Shown here piece after piece: positions 31,564-41,261 of a stretch of 64,000 nt of DNA (its first letter is position 1; each line of letters starts with the position of its first letter). The position numbers and the translations under genes were made by a program. The notes under the pieces were generated by a model. The model worked only from the letters and a program-made list of their open reading frames with translations. It ran no database searches and was not told the origin of the DNA. This stretch comes from Amylostereum areolatum (taxonomy: Eukaryota; Basidiomycota; Agaricomycetes; Russulales; Stereaceae): contig SAXG01000120.1 in the NCBI GenBank assembly GCA_012932865.1, positions 1-64,000 on the forward strand, read 5' to 3'.

Positions 31564-32021
31564 TGTCAGCAACGACTAGTGCAACAGCACCAAGTTACGA
31601 CACAGCTGACTAGAAGATGAGGACGACAGAGGGGAGCCGATCAGACACGGCGACAGACGAGGGAAAGCAAGCAAAGTCGGTAGAATTGACTAGCTCGAGA
31701 TAAGGAATATGTACAGCGAGAGCGAGCCTTATATACACAAGAGGAGAGAGACTTAGGTAAGCAACCAATACACGGCGATCAGTAAGCAGACCAAGTATAA
31801 GTAAGCAGTCGTATGTAAAAGAGCACAGCATGAGTCAGTATTGTACAGCATGAGTCAAGAGAAAGGAGTCAGACCCGGACCGAGATGAGTCACGTGGGTC
31901 CGGGCGGGATATAGATGAGCCGGGTCCGGGCTAAGGTGGAGTCGGACCGGTGATAAGTCGATAAGTCCTAAAGCGTGTAACCAATGTAAAGTAAAAAGAA
32001 AATTATAGACCGTTCATGACA
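31564..32021 (-). repeat. 3' LTR of element A
   Basis: 458 bp, TGTCA...TGACA ends. Abuts target duplication GTCTT on its left. The Pol stop codon lies 8 bases inside it. Confidence 0.95.
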
Positions 32022-35000
32022 TCACCCCTTTCTTAGATTCGACGTCCTCGTCGTAATCAGATCCAGTTTCTTCCTCCGACAGGAGTTTCCAACGATTAAG
32101 GCGTGCAGGTTTCGGGGCACCCGGATGTTCACGGTGGAAGTCGTCAATGCGTTTCTTGGCATTCTGGAGATTGGTGAGAGGCTCCCAAGTATTGTCATTG
32201 TCTGGGTAGCCTTTCCATTTGACGAGGTACTTGAAGCCGCGACCAACCTTCTTGGAGTCTATAATCTTTTCGACCTCATAGACTTCCTCTCCTTGGACTA
32301 ACTCTGGCGGTGGAGGTGTAGGTGCTTTCTGATTGTCAAAGGCGGGACCGTTGTGTGGAGATAGGAGGGACTCGTTGAAGACCGGATGTTTTCGTGACCA
32401 GGATGTAGGGAGGCGAAGCTTGTAAGCCGATGCTCCGACTTTCTCCAGGATTTCGAAAGGACCAAAGCGCTTGTCATCTAGCTTTTGCATAGGACGTGCT
32501 GTTTTGATTACGGTTTGGCTATCTCTGGTCTTGGCTTCCAGCCAGACGAAGTCGCCAATTTTGTAATCTATTGGTTCATCCTTCTTGCGATCGTAAAAGC
32601 GCTTTTGATCGTCCTGTGCTGCCTTTAGCGCAGAGCGGGCTTCCTCATAGATGTCTCGCACGCGTTGTGCAAACTCGTTCGCCGATGGGTTGTCTGTTTC
32701 ACGTCGAGGGTTTGTCCCCAGGTAGAGTTCCCGACCATAGTTGGCAAAGTTGGGAGACATCCCAATCGAACTATGGACCATGTTGTTGAGCGCAGTCATG
32801 GCAAGTGGGAGGTAACGTGTCCAATTGTCCTGTCGTTGATTGACGAAGATGCGAAGGTAGTTTTCCATGGTCATGTTGGAGCGTTCGGTCTGTCCGTCCG
32901 TCTGAGGGTGATACGCCGTGGACGGGTTCCCTTCAATGCCTAACAGTTGGAACAATGCCGTGGTGAATTTGGAGACAAACACGCTGCCACGGTCGCTGAC
33001 GATCTTTCTAGGAATTCCATGATGGGGGACCACCTCGCGTAGGTACTCGAAGGCGAGTTCGTCCCCCGTTAGGTCTTTGGTCGTGGCCCAGAATACAACC
33101 TGCTTGGTACCCATGCAGTTCACGTTGCAGATGGCGTCTTTTCCATCCGAGACTGGGAGCGGCATGACAAAGTCGATGGATACATGCTCCCAAGGTGCTT
33201 GTGGCGGGTCATGTGGGTGGAGTGGAGCGGCAATGCGATCATGTCTAATCTTGGTACGTTGGCAGGTCTCACATCCTTCAACATATTTCCGGACATCGTC
33301 TCTAATGGCAGGCCACCAGTAGTTGCGCGTGATGAGCTCATGAGTCTTGTATCGTCCTGGATGACCGACAAGCGGGCCATCATGATGAGCTTGGATGATG
33401 TCTGCACGGAGTCCTTTGTCTCTTGGGACATAGAGTCTGTGTTGCCAGGTGATCGTTCCATCTGCGTGTTCCAGCCATCCCTTCACTTTGAGTGCTAAGG
33501 CGCGTTCTACTGCATGGTCTCGGAGTAAGGTATCCTCCTGAATCCGCTCAATGAAGACATTGTCAGGTCCATTGGTTATAATTCCTGCATGGTTGAGGGC
33601 GTGAAAGAGTTCCGGTTTCAGGAGGACAATGTTTTCATTGTCTTTCTCCCCCTTCTCAAGGCCCGCTAGTCGGGAAATAGCGTCGGGTTTACCCATTGTT
33701 TTGCCAGGCTTGTGGAGTAGTGTACAATGATACTCTTGTAGCTCCGTTAACCATCGTGCTTGTCTCCGATTTAGCTTCTGCGCCTTGCGGAAGTACGTGA
33801 GATTGCGATGATCCGACCAGATTTCAAACTCCTGTCGTGCTCCCATGAGGTATTGTCTCCATTCCTCTAGCGCCGTCATGATAGCCAGTAATTCCTTGTC
33901 ATAAATCTCATAGTTCCTCTCAGCTTCGCTGAGGGACTTTGAGAGGAAGGCGACCGGGTGCCATTTGCCATTGTCCTGTTGTTGCGAAAGTACCGCGCCC
34001 GTGGCATAATCAGAGGAGTCCGCCTCGACACGGAACTGCCCATCGTCTGTAGGGATTGCTAGAACTGGCTGTGATGTTATACGTCGCTTGAGTTCCTCAA
34101 AAGCCTCCTGCTGTGGGGTGTCCCAGACCCATTCCGTCTTCCCAGTGAGTTTAGTCATTGGGTGAGCAATGCCGCTGAAGTCCTTGATAAAGCGACGGTA
34201 GAAGTTGCAAAAGCCCAAAAACGATTGGAGTTGTTTCTTCGTTTTGGGGGCTGGCCAATTGGTGATTGCCGCGACCTTTGCTGGATCCATGCGAACCCTT
34301 CCTCCGCCAACAATCATGCCCAGATATTCGATTTCTGCCTTCTCAAACTCGCACTTTTCTGGCTTTAGATAGAGTTTGTTTTCTCGCAGGATCCGAAGGA
34401 CCTCCTTGACTATCCGACGATGTTCTTCTAGCGTATGTGTGAAGATGAGGATGTCGTCCAAATAGACGACCACGACTCCTTGGTGGATCAAGTCTTTGAA
34501 CAGGTCATTCATCATGGCTTGGAACGTAGACGGGGAGTTGGTGAGTCCAAAGAACATGACCGTAGGCTCGTAGAGACCTTTGTTTGTGCGGAACGCAGCT
34601 TTCCATTCGTCCCCTTCTTTAATCCGAACATTGTTGTATCCCCATCGGACATCGAGCTTGGTAAAGTGCCGTGCTCCCTTAAGCTTGTCAACCAACTCTT
34701 GGATGAGCGGGAGCGGGTAACGGTTCTTTATTGTCATCTCATTGAGCTTTCGATAGTCCTGCACAGGACGTAGCGAGCCGTCTTTTTTCTTGATGAAGAA
34801 GAATGGGGAGGCCATGGGTGATTTGGACGGTTGGATCCGGCCAGATCTCAGGTTCTCTTCCAAAAAGGCGTCCAGTTGCTTCTGCTCGTCCAATGTGAGG
34901 GGGTAAACTTTGCAATCGACCGGTTTGAAGTTAGGAGTGAGCTCAATGGCGTGGTCCCATGGGCGTCGCTCAGGGAGCTTGTCGAAGTCGTCTTTGTCAA

Positions 35001-36159
35001 AGATGTCCTTGAATTCGTGGTACGCCGTTGGGACTCGCTCAGAGAAGGTCTGTTCCTTTTTCTTAGCGTGCTCTTCAATTGCAATGTCCGATGCATGGGT
35101 CCGGATGTAGTATGTTGCTTTGTAGCCATCCCAGTCGAAAGCAAACAGCTGCTCGTCCTTTTCCATGTGGACTGGCTCTTCCTCCTCCTCTTCATCGTCA
35201 TCAATATTGAGGAGGGGAGGGGGACGAGAGCAGCTGATAGGGCATCGGTCGAATTCAATTGACCCGGATTTCCAGTCGATGTGAGGGTTGTGCTTCTTTA
35301 GCCACTCATGTCCAATGAAAAGGTCCGTATCTCCTAGATTGGAGACCGCCAGGTCAATGTTTTCTTCATGGTCTTGAATATTTAGGCGAAGTGTGACATA
35401 TTCCGTGATGGGACCTCCTGTGTTGAGAGTGCCGTCTGCATTTCGTACTGGGATTGGGCGAGCAGTCCGCCGCGTGGGGATGTGATTTTCCTGTACAAAC
35501 TTCGTGTTGATACACGAGCCAGTGCAACCACTGTCCAGGAGTGCGAGAGCTTTGACAATGCACTTGGAATCTACCACCAGTTGTGTGGGAATGACCGTTT
35601 GTTCCTTGGCGCTGGAGGAGCGTATGAACTGCATAGGAGTGGCGAGCTCTAGTAGAGCTTGACATGCTAACTCGTCTCCCATGCCAGTTATTTCCTTGAT
35701 GGCTTCATAAGTAGCCTCGTCACGGCGTCGGTGGTGTGTCCAGATGCGAAGGATTGCAATCGCACTTTCGGGTTTGTCTTCCCTTAAGCGACGAAGCGTC
35801 CATTGAGCCGTTCCAGGTGCCATATAACATGATTTGGGCGCCGTGCCCCTTCCATCGCACGGCGTTGTCCCTGACTTCACAGGGTCCATATCCAAAACCG
35901 AGTCCGTATCCAAAGCCGTATCCAAAGCCGAAGGCTCACAAATCGAAGCCTGAGTATCTAAAATAACAACGGGACGCGTGCCCGTACCGATAGAGTCCGT
36001 AAGAGAAGTCATAATGGGGATATCCCCCGTAGTAGTACAGTCCGAATCAACCATGCGCATATGTAAACGAGAACCAGGCCACCGTGGCGCAACAAAACCA
36101 GACGAGCGAGAAACAGAAACTTGGGCTTCAGATGCCGTGTACATCGTCAGCCCCCTCAA
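32014..36159 (-). CDS. pol: Pol polyprotein of element A
   Basis: Continuous frame of about 1381 codons in the -1 frame relative to Gag, with first ATG at 36144. Domains in order: aspartic protease (LLDSGCTG, near residue 208), reverse transcriptase (FFIKKKDGSLRPV, then YLDDILIF near residue 565), RNase H (VEADSSDYATG near 710, IYDKELLAI), integrase zinc finger (HHDGPLVGHPG ... CETCQRTK), integrase core (SIDFV, SDRGS, PQTDGQTERSN at about 993, 1054 and 1089), a GPF-type module (KRFGPFEILEKVGASAYKL) and a chromodomain (YEVEKIIDSKK ... YLVKWKGYPDNDNTWEP) at about 1293-1347. All catalytic residues are present. The chromodomain places it among chromoviruses, which target marked chromatin. The stop lies inside the 3' LTR. 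Confidence 0.95.
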   Translation of the reverse strand: MRGLTMYTASEAQVSVSRSSGFVAPRWPGSRLHMRMVDSDCTTTGDIPIMTSLTDSIGTGTRPVVILDTQASICEPSALDTALDTDSVLDMDPVKSGTTPCDGRGTAPKSCYMAPGTAQWTLRRLREDKPESAIAILRIWTHHRRRDEATYEAIKEITGMGDELACQALLELATPMQFIRSSSAKEQTVIPTQLVVDSKCIVKALALLDSGCTGSCINTKFVQENHIPTRRTARPIPVRNADGTLNTGGPITEYVTLRLNIQDHEENIDLAVSNLGDTDLFIGHEWLKKHNPHIDWKSGSIEFDRCPISCSRPPPLLNIDDDEEEEEEPVHMEKDEQLFAFDWDGYKATYYIRTHASDIAIEEHAKKKEQTFSERVPTAYHEFKDIFDKDDFDKLPERRPWDHAIELTPNFKPVDCKVYPLTLDEQKQLDAFLEENLRSGRIQPSKSPMASPFFFIKKKDGSLRPVQDYRKLNEMTIKNRYPLPLIQELVDKLKGARHFTKLDVRWGYNNVRIKEGDEWKAAFRTNKGLYEPTVMFFGLTNSPSTFQAMMNDLFKDLIHQGVVVVYLDDILIFTHTLEEHRRIVKEVLRILRENKLYLKPEKCEFEKAEIEYLGMIVGGGRVRMDPAKVAAITNWPAPKTKKQLQSFLGFCNFYRRFIKDFSGIAHPMTKLTGKTEWVWDTPQQEAFEELKRRITSQPVLAIPTDDGQFRVEADSSDYATGAVLSQQQDNGKWHPVAFLSKSLSEAERNYEIYDKELLAIMTALEEWRQYLMGARQEFEIWSDHRNLTYFRKAQKLNRRQARWLTELQEYHCTLLHKPGKTMGKPDAISRLAGLEKGEKDNENIVLLKPELFHALNHAGIITNGPDNVFIERIQEDTLLRDHAVERALALKVKGWLEHADGTITWQHRLYVPRDKGLRADIIQAHHDGPLVGHPGRYKTHELITRNYWWPAIRDDVRKYVEGCETCQRTKIRHDRIAAPLHPHDPPQAPWEHVSIDFVMPLPVSDGKDAICNVNCMGTKQVVFWATTKDLTGDELAFEYLREVVPHHGIPRKIVSDRGSVFVSKFTTALFQLLGIEGNPSTAYHPQTDGQTERSNMTMENYLRIFVNQRQDNWTRYLPLAMTALNNMVHSSIGMSPNFANYGRELYLGTNPRRETDNPSANEFAQRVRDIYEEARSALKAAQDDQKRFYDRKKDEPIDYKIGDFVWLEAKTRDSQTVIKTARPMQKLDDKRFGPFEILEKVGASAYKLRLPTSWSRKHPVFNESLLSPHNGPAFDNQKAPTPPPPELVQGEEVYEVEKIIDSKKVGRGFKYLVKWKGYPDNDNTWEPLTNLQNAKKRIDDFHREHPGAPKPARLNRWKLLSEEETGSDYDEDVESKKGVMS
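32025..32034 (-). other. Polypurine tract of element A
   Basis: AAGAAAGGGG on the minus strand, ending three bases before the 3' LTR. Expected plus-strand primer. Confidence 0.8.
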
Positions 36160-37412
36160 AAACCCTCCTTCTTCTCCTCCCCCTTCGGCTGAGCTTGAAG
36201 CGCGTCCATCACGCTTTTCCGATCTTCGGCCGACAGGCTCCTAGCCCAGGCAGTGGGTGTCTCGAACGTCTGTGCTCGAGCCTCCCGCTTTGGTGGTTCC
36301 GTGTACCGGTCCCTCCCCCACATGTCTCGGATGTTCTTCACGTCCACCCTGCAGTCCCGCACCTGGTGGCCATTCTGTCCGCAGCGGAAGCATCGCCCCT
36401 TGATGTCGACACGGTTGATGTCCATCGGCTGACCTTTGCCACCGTGCACCGTGCCGGTTCCATCGCGGCGCCATGGGACCTGCCCCCCTTGTTGCCCATT
36501 GGACGATCCTTGTCCTTTGGGTTTTTGGTTCTGCACGGGTCCACTGCGCTGGGTCTTAAGGTCCTCCCGCTCCTGTCGCAGACCGTCGATCAGGATGATG
36601 CGCTCTTTGAGGTCCTCATATTTCTGAGGAACGTGGCCGCTGTCGTAGATGGAGTCAATGGTCCGATAGTAGACGTTGTGTTTGAGCAGCTGCATGAGGT
36701 GGATAGGGTCCTGCGCCGTGGAGTATCCTGCCTTCCTTGCGAGTTGCTCGAACTTGGCGAAGTATTCATGGGCAGTGGTACCCTTCGTCTGTTTGAACCC
36801 GTCCAGTTCGACTGCGGCATGGTGCTGCTCATTGACGTCGGTGAAGGCCCCTTTGAGTGCTTTGTGGAAGTCCACCCAGGCGACCATGGCTCCATTGGCC
36901 AAGTGTGCATCCTCATACTCGGCCTTCCAGGTGCGTGCTGCCTCCCCCGTCATGTAGGTGAGAATGAAGAGGACTTTGTCCTTGTCCGTCACGAGGTCAT
37001 CCTCAGCGGCTCGCATGTATTCCTCGCACGACCGCATCCAGTCATTGAAGTCCTCTCGTTTCCCAGAGAAGCCTTCAGGAGTTTTTGCGTGGACTTTCTT
37101 TCGGGGGGGTCTGGCGGCGGCGGCGGCTGGGGCACTAACAGTGACCGCAGGGGGGTTGACGGTGATGGGGGGGGCCGTGACGTTGACAGTGGGGGGTGGC
37201 AGGTTGAGGGCAGCAACAAGCACGGCAGGGATGGCGACCCATCGGCCATTTACTTCCATGAGCCAGGCATTGTCAGTGCCGTTATTCATGTGTTGGATGG
37301 GAGAGCCAGTTTGGCCGATGACGATGTTCCATGTTCCACCGATTTCGGTGCAGTTGGTAAGTTCGGCGGGGAGAGGGGGTTGAGGGTCGGTGCGGATCCA
37401 CTGGGCAGCCAT
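36156..37412 (-). CDS. gag: Gag protein of element A
   Basis: 418 codons from the first ATG (MAAQWIRTDPQPPLP). A retrotransposon Gag capsid region covers about residues 115-260 (FSGKREDFNDWMRSCEEYM, RTWKAEYEDAH, YFAKFEQLARKAGYS), followed by a basic linker and one CCHC zinc knuckle at about residues 341-354, CFRCGQNGHQVRDC. It ends KEGF and TGA, with the slippery heptamer directly before the stop. The frame stays open and coding-like for about 300 bases upstream of this ATG without another ATG, so the natural N-terminus may be longer. Confidence 0.93.
   Translation of the reverse strand: MAAQWIRTDPQPPLPAELTNCTEIGGTWNIVIGQTGSPIQHMNNGTDNAWLMEVNGRWVAIPAVLVAALNLPPPTVNVTAPPITVNPPAVTVSAPAAAAARPPRKKVHAKTPEGFSGKREDFNDWMRSCEEYMRAAEDDLVTDKDKVLFILTYMTGEAARTWKAEYEDAHLANGAMVAWVDFHKALKGAFTDVNEQHHAAVELDGFKQTKGTTAHEYFAKFEQLARKAGYSTAQDPIHLMQLLKHNVYYRTIDSIYDSGHVPQKYEDLKERIILIDGLRQEREDLKTQRSGPVQNQKPKGQGSSNGQQGGQVPWRRDGTGTVHGGKGQPMDINRVDIKGRCFRCGQNGHQVRDCRVDVKNIRDMWGRDRYTEPPKREARAQTFETPTAWARSLSAEDRKSVMDALQAQPKGEEKKEGF
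36159..36165 (-). promoter_or_regulatory. Predicted -1 frameshift site, element A
   Basis: Heptamer GGGTTTT (minus strand) read as G GGT TTT in the Gag frame and followed at once by TGA. A -1 slip enters the Pol frame. The matching site in copy B is 56117-56123. Confidence 0.65.
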
Positions 37413-37717
37413 GATTGGTTCGTCGAGGTCGGAGAAGTCTTCGTCGGTGACAGGCGGTAGGGCGGAGGCGGCGATGAGGTTGAAGTCGGCTTCAGTGAGG
37501 TCGTCTTGGCTTTCGTTGGCGAAGTACCAACTGATGCCACTTGTTTGGGTTGCTACGAAGGCGACTTCGACAGTGGTGTCTCCGAGTTGGACAAAGAAGT
37601 CGTTTCCTCGTTCAGTGAAGCCTAGAGGGAGGGGATATATGTAGCAGTTTTCGTCCTCAACGTCGGTGTCGGAGTCAGAACTGGAGCGGAGCCGTTGAGT
37701 CCGAACGAGGGAATTGT

Positions 37718-38119
37718 TTATAAGTGGGTGAGGTCGATGACCTCTGGCTGGGTGAGGTCGATGACCTCTGGCTCTGGTGTGGGGCTGGGGGTGTTGCCTG
37801 GTGTAAGGAGGCGGTGGGTGTGTCGAGTGTCTACTGGTATTTTCTCGTTGGGCGCGTAGAAGGACTTTGGGGGTTGCTCGAGTTTGTAGCGGTAGGTGAC
37901 GTATGGGCAGGAGTAGACGTAGAGGTTTCCGTTTCCTTGTTCGCTTATTTTGAGGCGATAGAAGTGGATGTCTATGATGGAGTCTTCAAGTTCTTCTACG
38001 CCGAGGGCGACCTTCCAATTGTGCCAGGCCCAGGGGTCTTTAGATTCGTTGATGAGGGAGATGATAGCGTCGTGGCTGATGGGGATGAATTCTTGTACTT
38101 GCGAGCGCCAATCTTCCAT
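37718..38119 (-). CDS. Leader ORF of element A, ends in two VIDLT motifs
   Basis: 133 codons from the first ATG (MEDWRSQVQEFIP) to TAA; the open frame extends further upstream. Composition is protein-like (PWAWHNWKVALG, YRLKISEQGNGNLYVYSC). The C-terminus is an exact internal duplication, PEVIDLTQPEVIDLTHL, encoded by tandem 24-base repeats. VIDLT next to acidic residues is the classical SUMO-interacting motif. Gag's frame is -1 relative to this ORF and overlaps its end. No known domain. It may be an N-terminal part of Gag joined by slippage or splicing, or a separate protein. Confidence 0.7.
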   Translation of the reverse strand: MEDWRSQVQEFIPISHDAIISLINESKDPWAWHNWKVALGVEELEDSIIDIHFYRLKISEQGNGNLYVYSCPYVTYRYKLEQPPKSFYAPNEKIPVDTRHTHRLLTPGNTPSPTPEPEVIDLTQPEVIDLTHL

Positions 38120-38578
38120 GCACAAGCCCCCAGTCGAAATGGTTACTCTGTGCGGCAAGGGAAGATTTTGTCGAGGGAAGGTGGTTCTGTTATGAGATCG
38201 CAAGACGGTCTGCCTCAGTCTTCTCGACCTGTTGGCTGTCTCTTCGTCTAGGGGACACGAGCCCAAAGACTTCCTAAACCGCTTTCCTTTCGCCGCTTTT
38301 ACTCGTTTCCTACACCGAAGGTGCACCTTCTACTGTCACCTCTGAGCTTTCAACTCCTGGTATTGGAGAGTCTCGAGTAGGTGTAACGTTTCGAGGAAAC
38401 GTCAAGCCGGCACCGGTATACGTGCGCACGACCACAATGTCAGGGTAACGAGTCGCGTACTCTGGGGGCAACGGTCTAGGGCGGCACGGGGGAAGAACAA
38501 GGTCAGTACCAGACGGGTACTACTACTACTACGCTACAGTACGTAGGGACGGTCGTAGGGTGGTGCAAGAGTAAACAG

Positions 38579-38588
38579 ATCTCGAGCT
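38579..38588 (-). other. Candidate self-priming site of element A
   Basis: AGCTCGAGAT, two bases from the end of the 5' LTR in element direction, is complementary to ATCTCGAGCT in the LTR, where the transcript is expected to start. Same arrangement in copy B. Confidence 0.55.
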
Positions 38589-38590
38589 TA

Positions 38591-39048
38591 TGTCAGCAAC
38601 GACTAGTGCAACAGCACCAAGTTACGACACAGCTGACTAGAAGATGAGGACGACAGAGGGGAGCCGATCAGACACGGCGACAGACAAGGGAAAGCAAGCA
38701 AAGTCGGTAGAATTGACTAGCTCGAGATAAGGAATATGTACAGCGAGAGCGAGCCTTATATACACAAGAGGAGAGAGACTTAGGTAAGCAACTAATACAC
38801 GGCGATCAGTAAGCAGACCAAGTATAAGTAAGCAGTCGTATGTAAAAGAGCACAGCATGAGTCAGTATCGTACAGCATGAGTCAAGAGAAAGGAGTCAGA
38901 CCCGGACCGAGATGAGTCACGTGGGTCCGGGCGGGATATAGATGAGCCGGGTCCGGGCCAAGGTGGAGCCGGACCGGTGATAAGTTGATAAGTCCTAAAG
39001 CGTGTAACCAATGTAAAGTAAAAAGAAAATTATAGACCGTTCATGACA
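38591..39048 (-). repeat. 5' LTR of element A
   Basis: 458 bp, TGTCA...TGACA ends. Contains TATATAAGG about 34 bases before the presumed RNA start. Followed on the right by the target duplication GTCTT. Confidence 0.95.
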
Positions 39049-39419
39049 GTCTTGAACTTTACTCTCGGTCTCTCGATTTTTGCTTGCGGTCTTGGTCCTC
39101 GCTCGCGATCTTGGTCCCGCTCGCGCTCCTCTCTGGTCCTGGCTCTCTGTCCCCTGGCTCACTGGGTTCCCTGGTCTTATCTCGGTCTCCGTCTGGTCCA
39201 CCTGCTTTGTTGGCATCCCAGGTAACCCTCTCTCACCTGTCATCCCTCTCCATATATCCCGTAGCAGCCCCCATATACTCTGTAGTTATCAAATGAAAAT
39301 ATCATGATTTTCTTCCTTCTACATCAGGATAAGATCGCGATAAGCACAATTTAAGCCAGCAACCCGCCGAGCGATTCTTGATGAGCTTAGTAAGATTATT
39401 GGATTGAATCCAAAGAACC
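39049..39419. other. Continuation of the 19-base repeat and gene-free spacer
   Basis: GTCTTGAACTTTACTCTCG and relatives continue to about 39130. The rest shows no gene. Confidence 0.5.
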
Positions 39420-40047
39420 TCAGCTTTGGGCCCAAGGGAATTCGTTGAGCGTGATATCCGCTTGACATTTTTGGATTCCATCCATCGGCACACCAACTTC
39501 AAACTCAGGGGCGTGATATCGGAATGAAGCTGAGGGATCGCCTGGTGGTGTAGTAAACTGGATGTAAAATGACTGTACCGTGTAACCGTCCGTTGTCGTA
39601 GGCTCGCAATGCACCGTGATATCCTCTCTAGCTCCCCATCCGGCCACCTTAGGAGCCTTAGTTTCATCGTGCTGAGAGAAGGCGGTTAGAAGCGTAGCAT
39701 GGAGATCTAGTTACATGACGTACCCGAATTTCCTTGCATGCACTACGAAGTTCCTATACCAATTCTCGTAAGGCAGCTTGCTCAAAATAAGATATAGAAA
39801 ACTTACTTGACGTGCTTCCTCCGAGAGCTTGCTGAAGGCAGTGTGTGCAATTGGATGAGAAGGACTTATACGCACTGCTCACTGACCACCGCCGGTCCAT
39901 AGCAACATCGTCTCTGCACCCCTTCCCGCTCGTTTGCCCTTGAATGTGTTCGCAATTTTTACTGGTCCGCTTTCGACGTTCAAAGACGGCGTCGAAGTCG
40001 GGGCACTCATAGAGGTTCTCGCGCCACGTCGGAGTCACGCGAAACAC
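39420..40047 (-). CDS. Hypothetical small gene or gene fragment
   Basis: Two coding-like blocks on the minus strand: an upstream one (FRVTPTWRENLYECPDFDAVF, about 40047-39860) and a downstream one joined after a CAG acceptor near 39674 (KAPKVAGWGAREDITVHC, then YIQFTTPPGDPSASFRYHA, ending FPWAQS and a stop at 39420). No start codon is clear; the upstream block may begin in a further exon. Composition and the Cys/His/Trp content look protein-like. No family recognised. It may be a truncated gene, since it sits in the decayed stretch between elements A and B. Confidence 0.4.
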
Positions 40048-41261
40048 GCCGCCGATTCTTCAAGAAGTTGCTTCGTACATTGAGTCGAGAGATGTGAATG
40101 AGAACATTGAGGGGACTGGGTAAGGTTAGAAGGGAGGGTGTGTCATGATGCGGGAAGAGTGGGAGAGACTGAATGGGAACGACTCGAACACGTCGTCGTA
40201 GTCGTAGAGAAGACCAGACTTTGGTGTCGTGGCAGGCAATCCATGCACGTGCTTATGTAAGTCAAGTCCGCAATTTCTGCCAAGTCGAACTTGTCATTCT
40301 GAGGCAACTACGTACTCGACTTGTCGGTGGCCTCCGAAAAACACAGCAGGTACAATTTCTATGATACATAACCCTACAAAAGCATTGGTGCCCGTTGCGA
40401 ATCGAAACAGGACAGCAAACTCAGTTTCCCACAGGAGGCTCGCACTGCGGCACTCGCGCTCGTCAGCCTCGTCGAGTCTGCCACAGACTCACCGCAACCC
40501 AACATCACCCCTTCCAAGCTCGGGTTGCGCCGTCACCGCGTCACCCTCTCATTATCCTCATTGCGTCCCTCCCTCAGTGTTTGTACCAATGCCTCAAGAT
40601 CGCGCTTATCGGGATCTAGGGCTACCAGCGCTACTTTGAGAGCGGTGCCGCGCGGGGCTCTGTCGCTTTTTTGGTGCGTTGTGCATCAAGAAGACTCCGA
40701 TCTTCTTACCAAGGTGACCCCTCGAGGGATATGCGTGCGCAACACCCTATGGTGCAATTTGGCTACCGTCCCGAGGTGGGAAGCAGCGGCGCCAGTCGAA
40801 GCGAATACACTGTCAACCGAGGGAGCGTCCAAGGCCTGCTGTTCGTGCGCGGATACAAGGACTGGGACTTCCGTAGGTATGATTGAGTATGTCAGTCTCT
40901 CCTATCTCTTGCTGGACGGGAGCTGGCGCTGACGAGAAGACCGCCGCGGAATTGCCGATGAGATGGCTGAGGCAATTGACGGTGGTTCGACAACTGCAAC
41001 GGCGGGATGGTGATAGCGACTCGTCGGAGAGAGTCCGAGGACGACGGCAAGAGTGCGCAAGGATCAACCAACTGGCTGCACATCGAGGAACTCAGGTGAG
41101 GACTGCATAATGCATTCTTAGCGGAAAGCTTTGTGCTGATCATGCATATGTAGCGAGAACCTTGTACCAACACCGGCTTCGCTACCACAGTCTGAACCTG
41201 ATCGTCTTACAACTGCTCTTCTCGTGGAGAGCGATATGTATGTCCTCCCTTTGCTTGTCTG
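40048..41261. other. Mixed coding-like fragments, unassigned
   Basis: Short plus-strand blocks with protein-like composition are seen, for example SVQGLLFVRGYKDWDF at about 40826-40873 and WLHIEEL followed by a GT at about 41070-41097. Frames change between them and stops interrupt, so no gene model holds. Probably decayed gene pieces. Confidence 0.4.

Larger units (their letters stand above)
31564..39048 (-). mobile_element. Chromovirus-type Ty3/Gypsy retrotransposon, copy A (apparently intact)
   Basis: A 7485-bp element with LTRs at 31564-32021 and 38591-39048, each 458 bp, beginning TGTCA and ending TGACA. The 5-bp target duplication GTCTT lies at 31559-31563 and 39049-39053. Order in element direction: 5' LTR, primer site, leader ORF, Gag, Pol (protease, reverse transcriptase, RNase H, integrase, chromodomain), polypurine tract, 3' LTR. 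The two LTRs differ at about six positions, so the insertion is fairly recent. Pol is one uninterrupted frame, so this copy may be autonomous. Copy B at 53234-60717 is nearly identical and lies in the opposite orientation. Confidence 0.95.

Noticed and set aside
36084..37460. 458-codon frame antisense to Gag of element A (and its mirror in B, 54822-56198)
   Set aside because: Exact shadow of Gag in the opposite strand; identical in both copies only because the copies are young. No domain.
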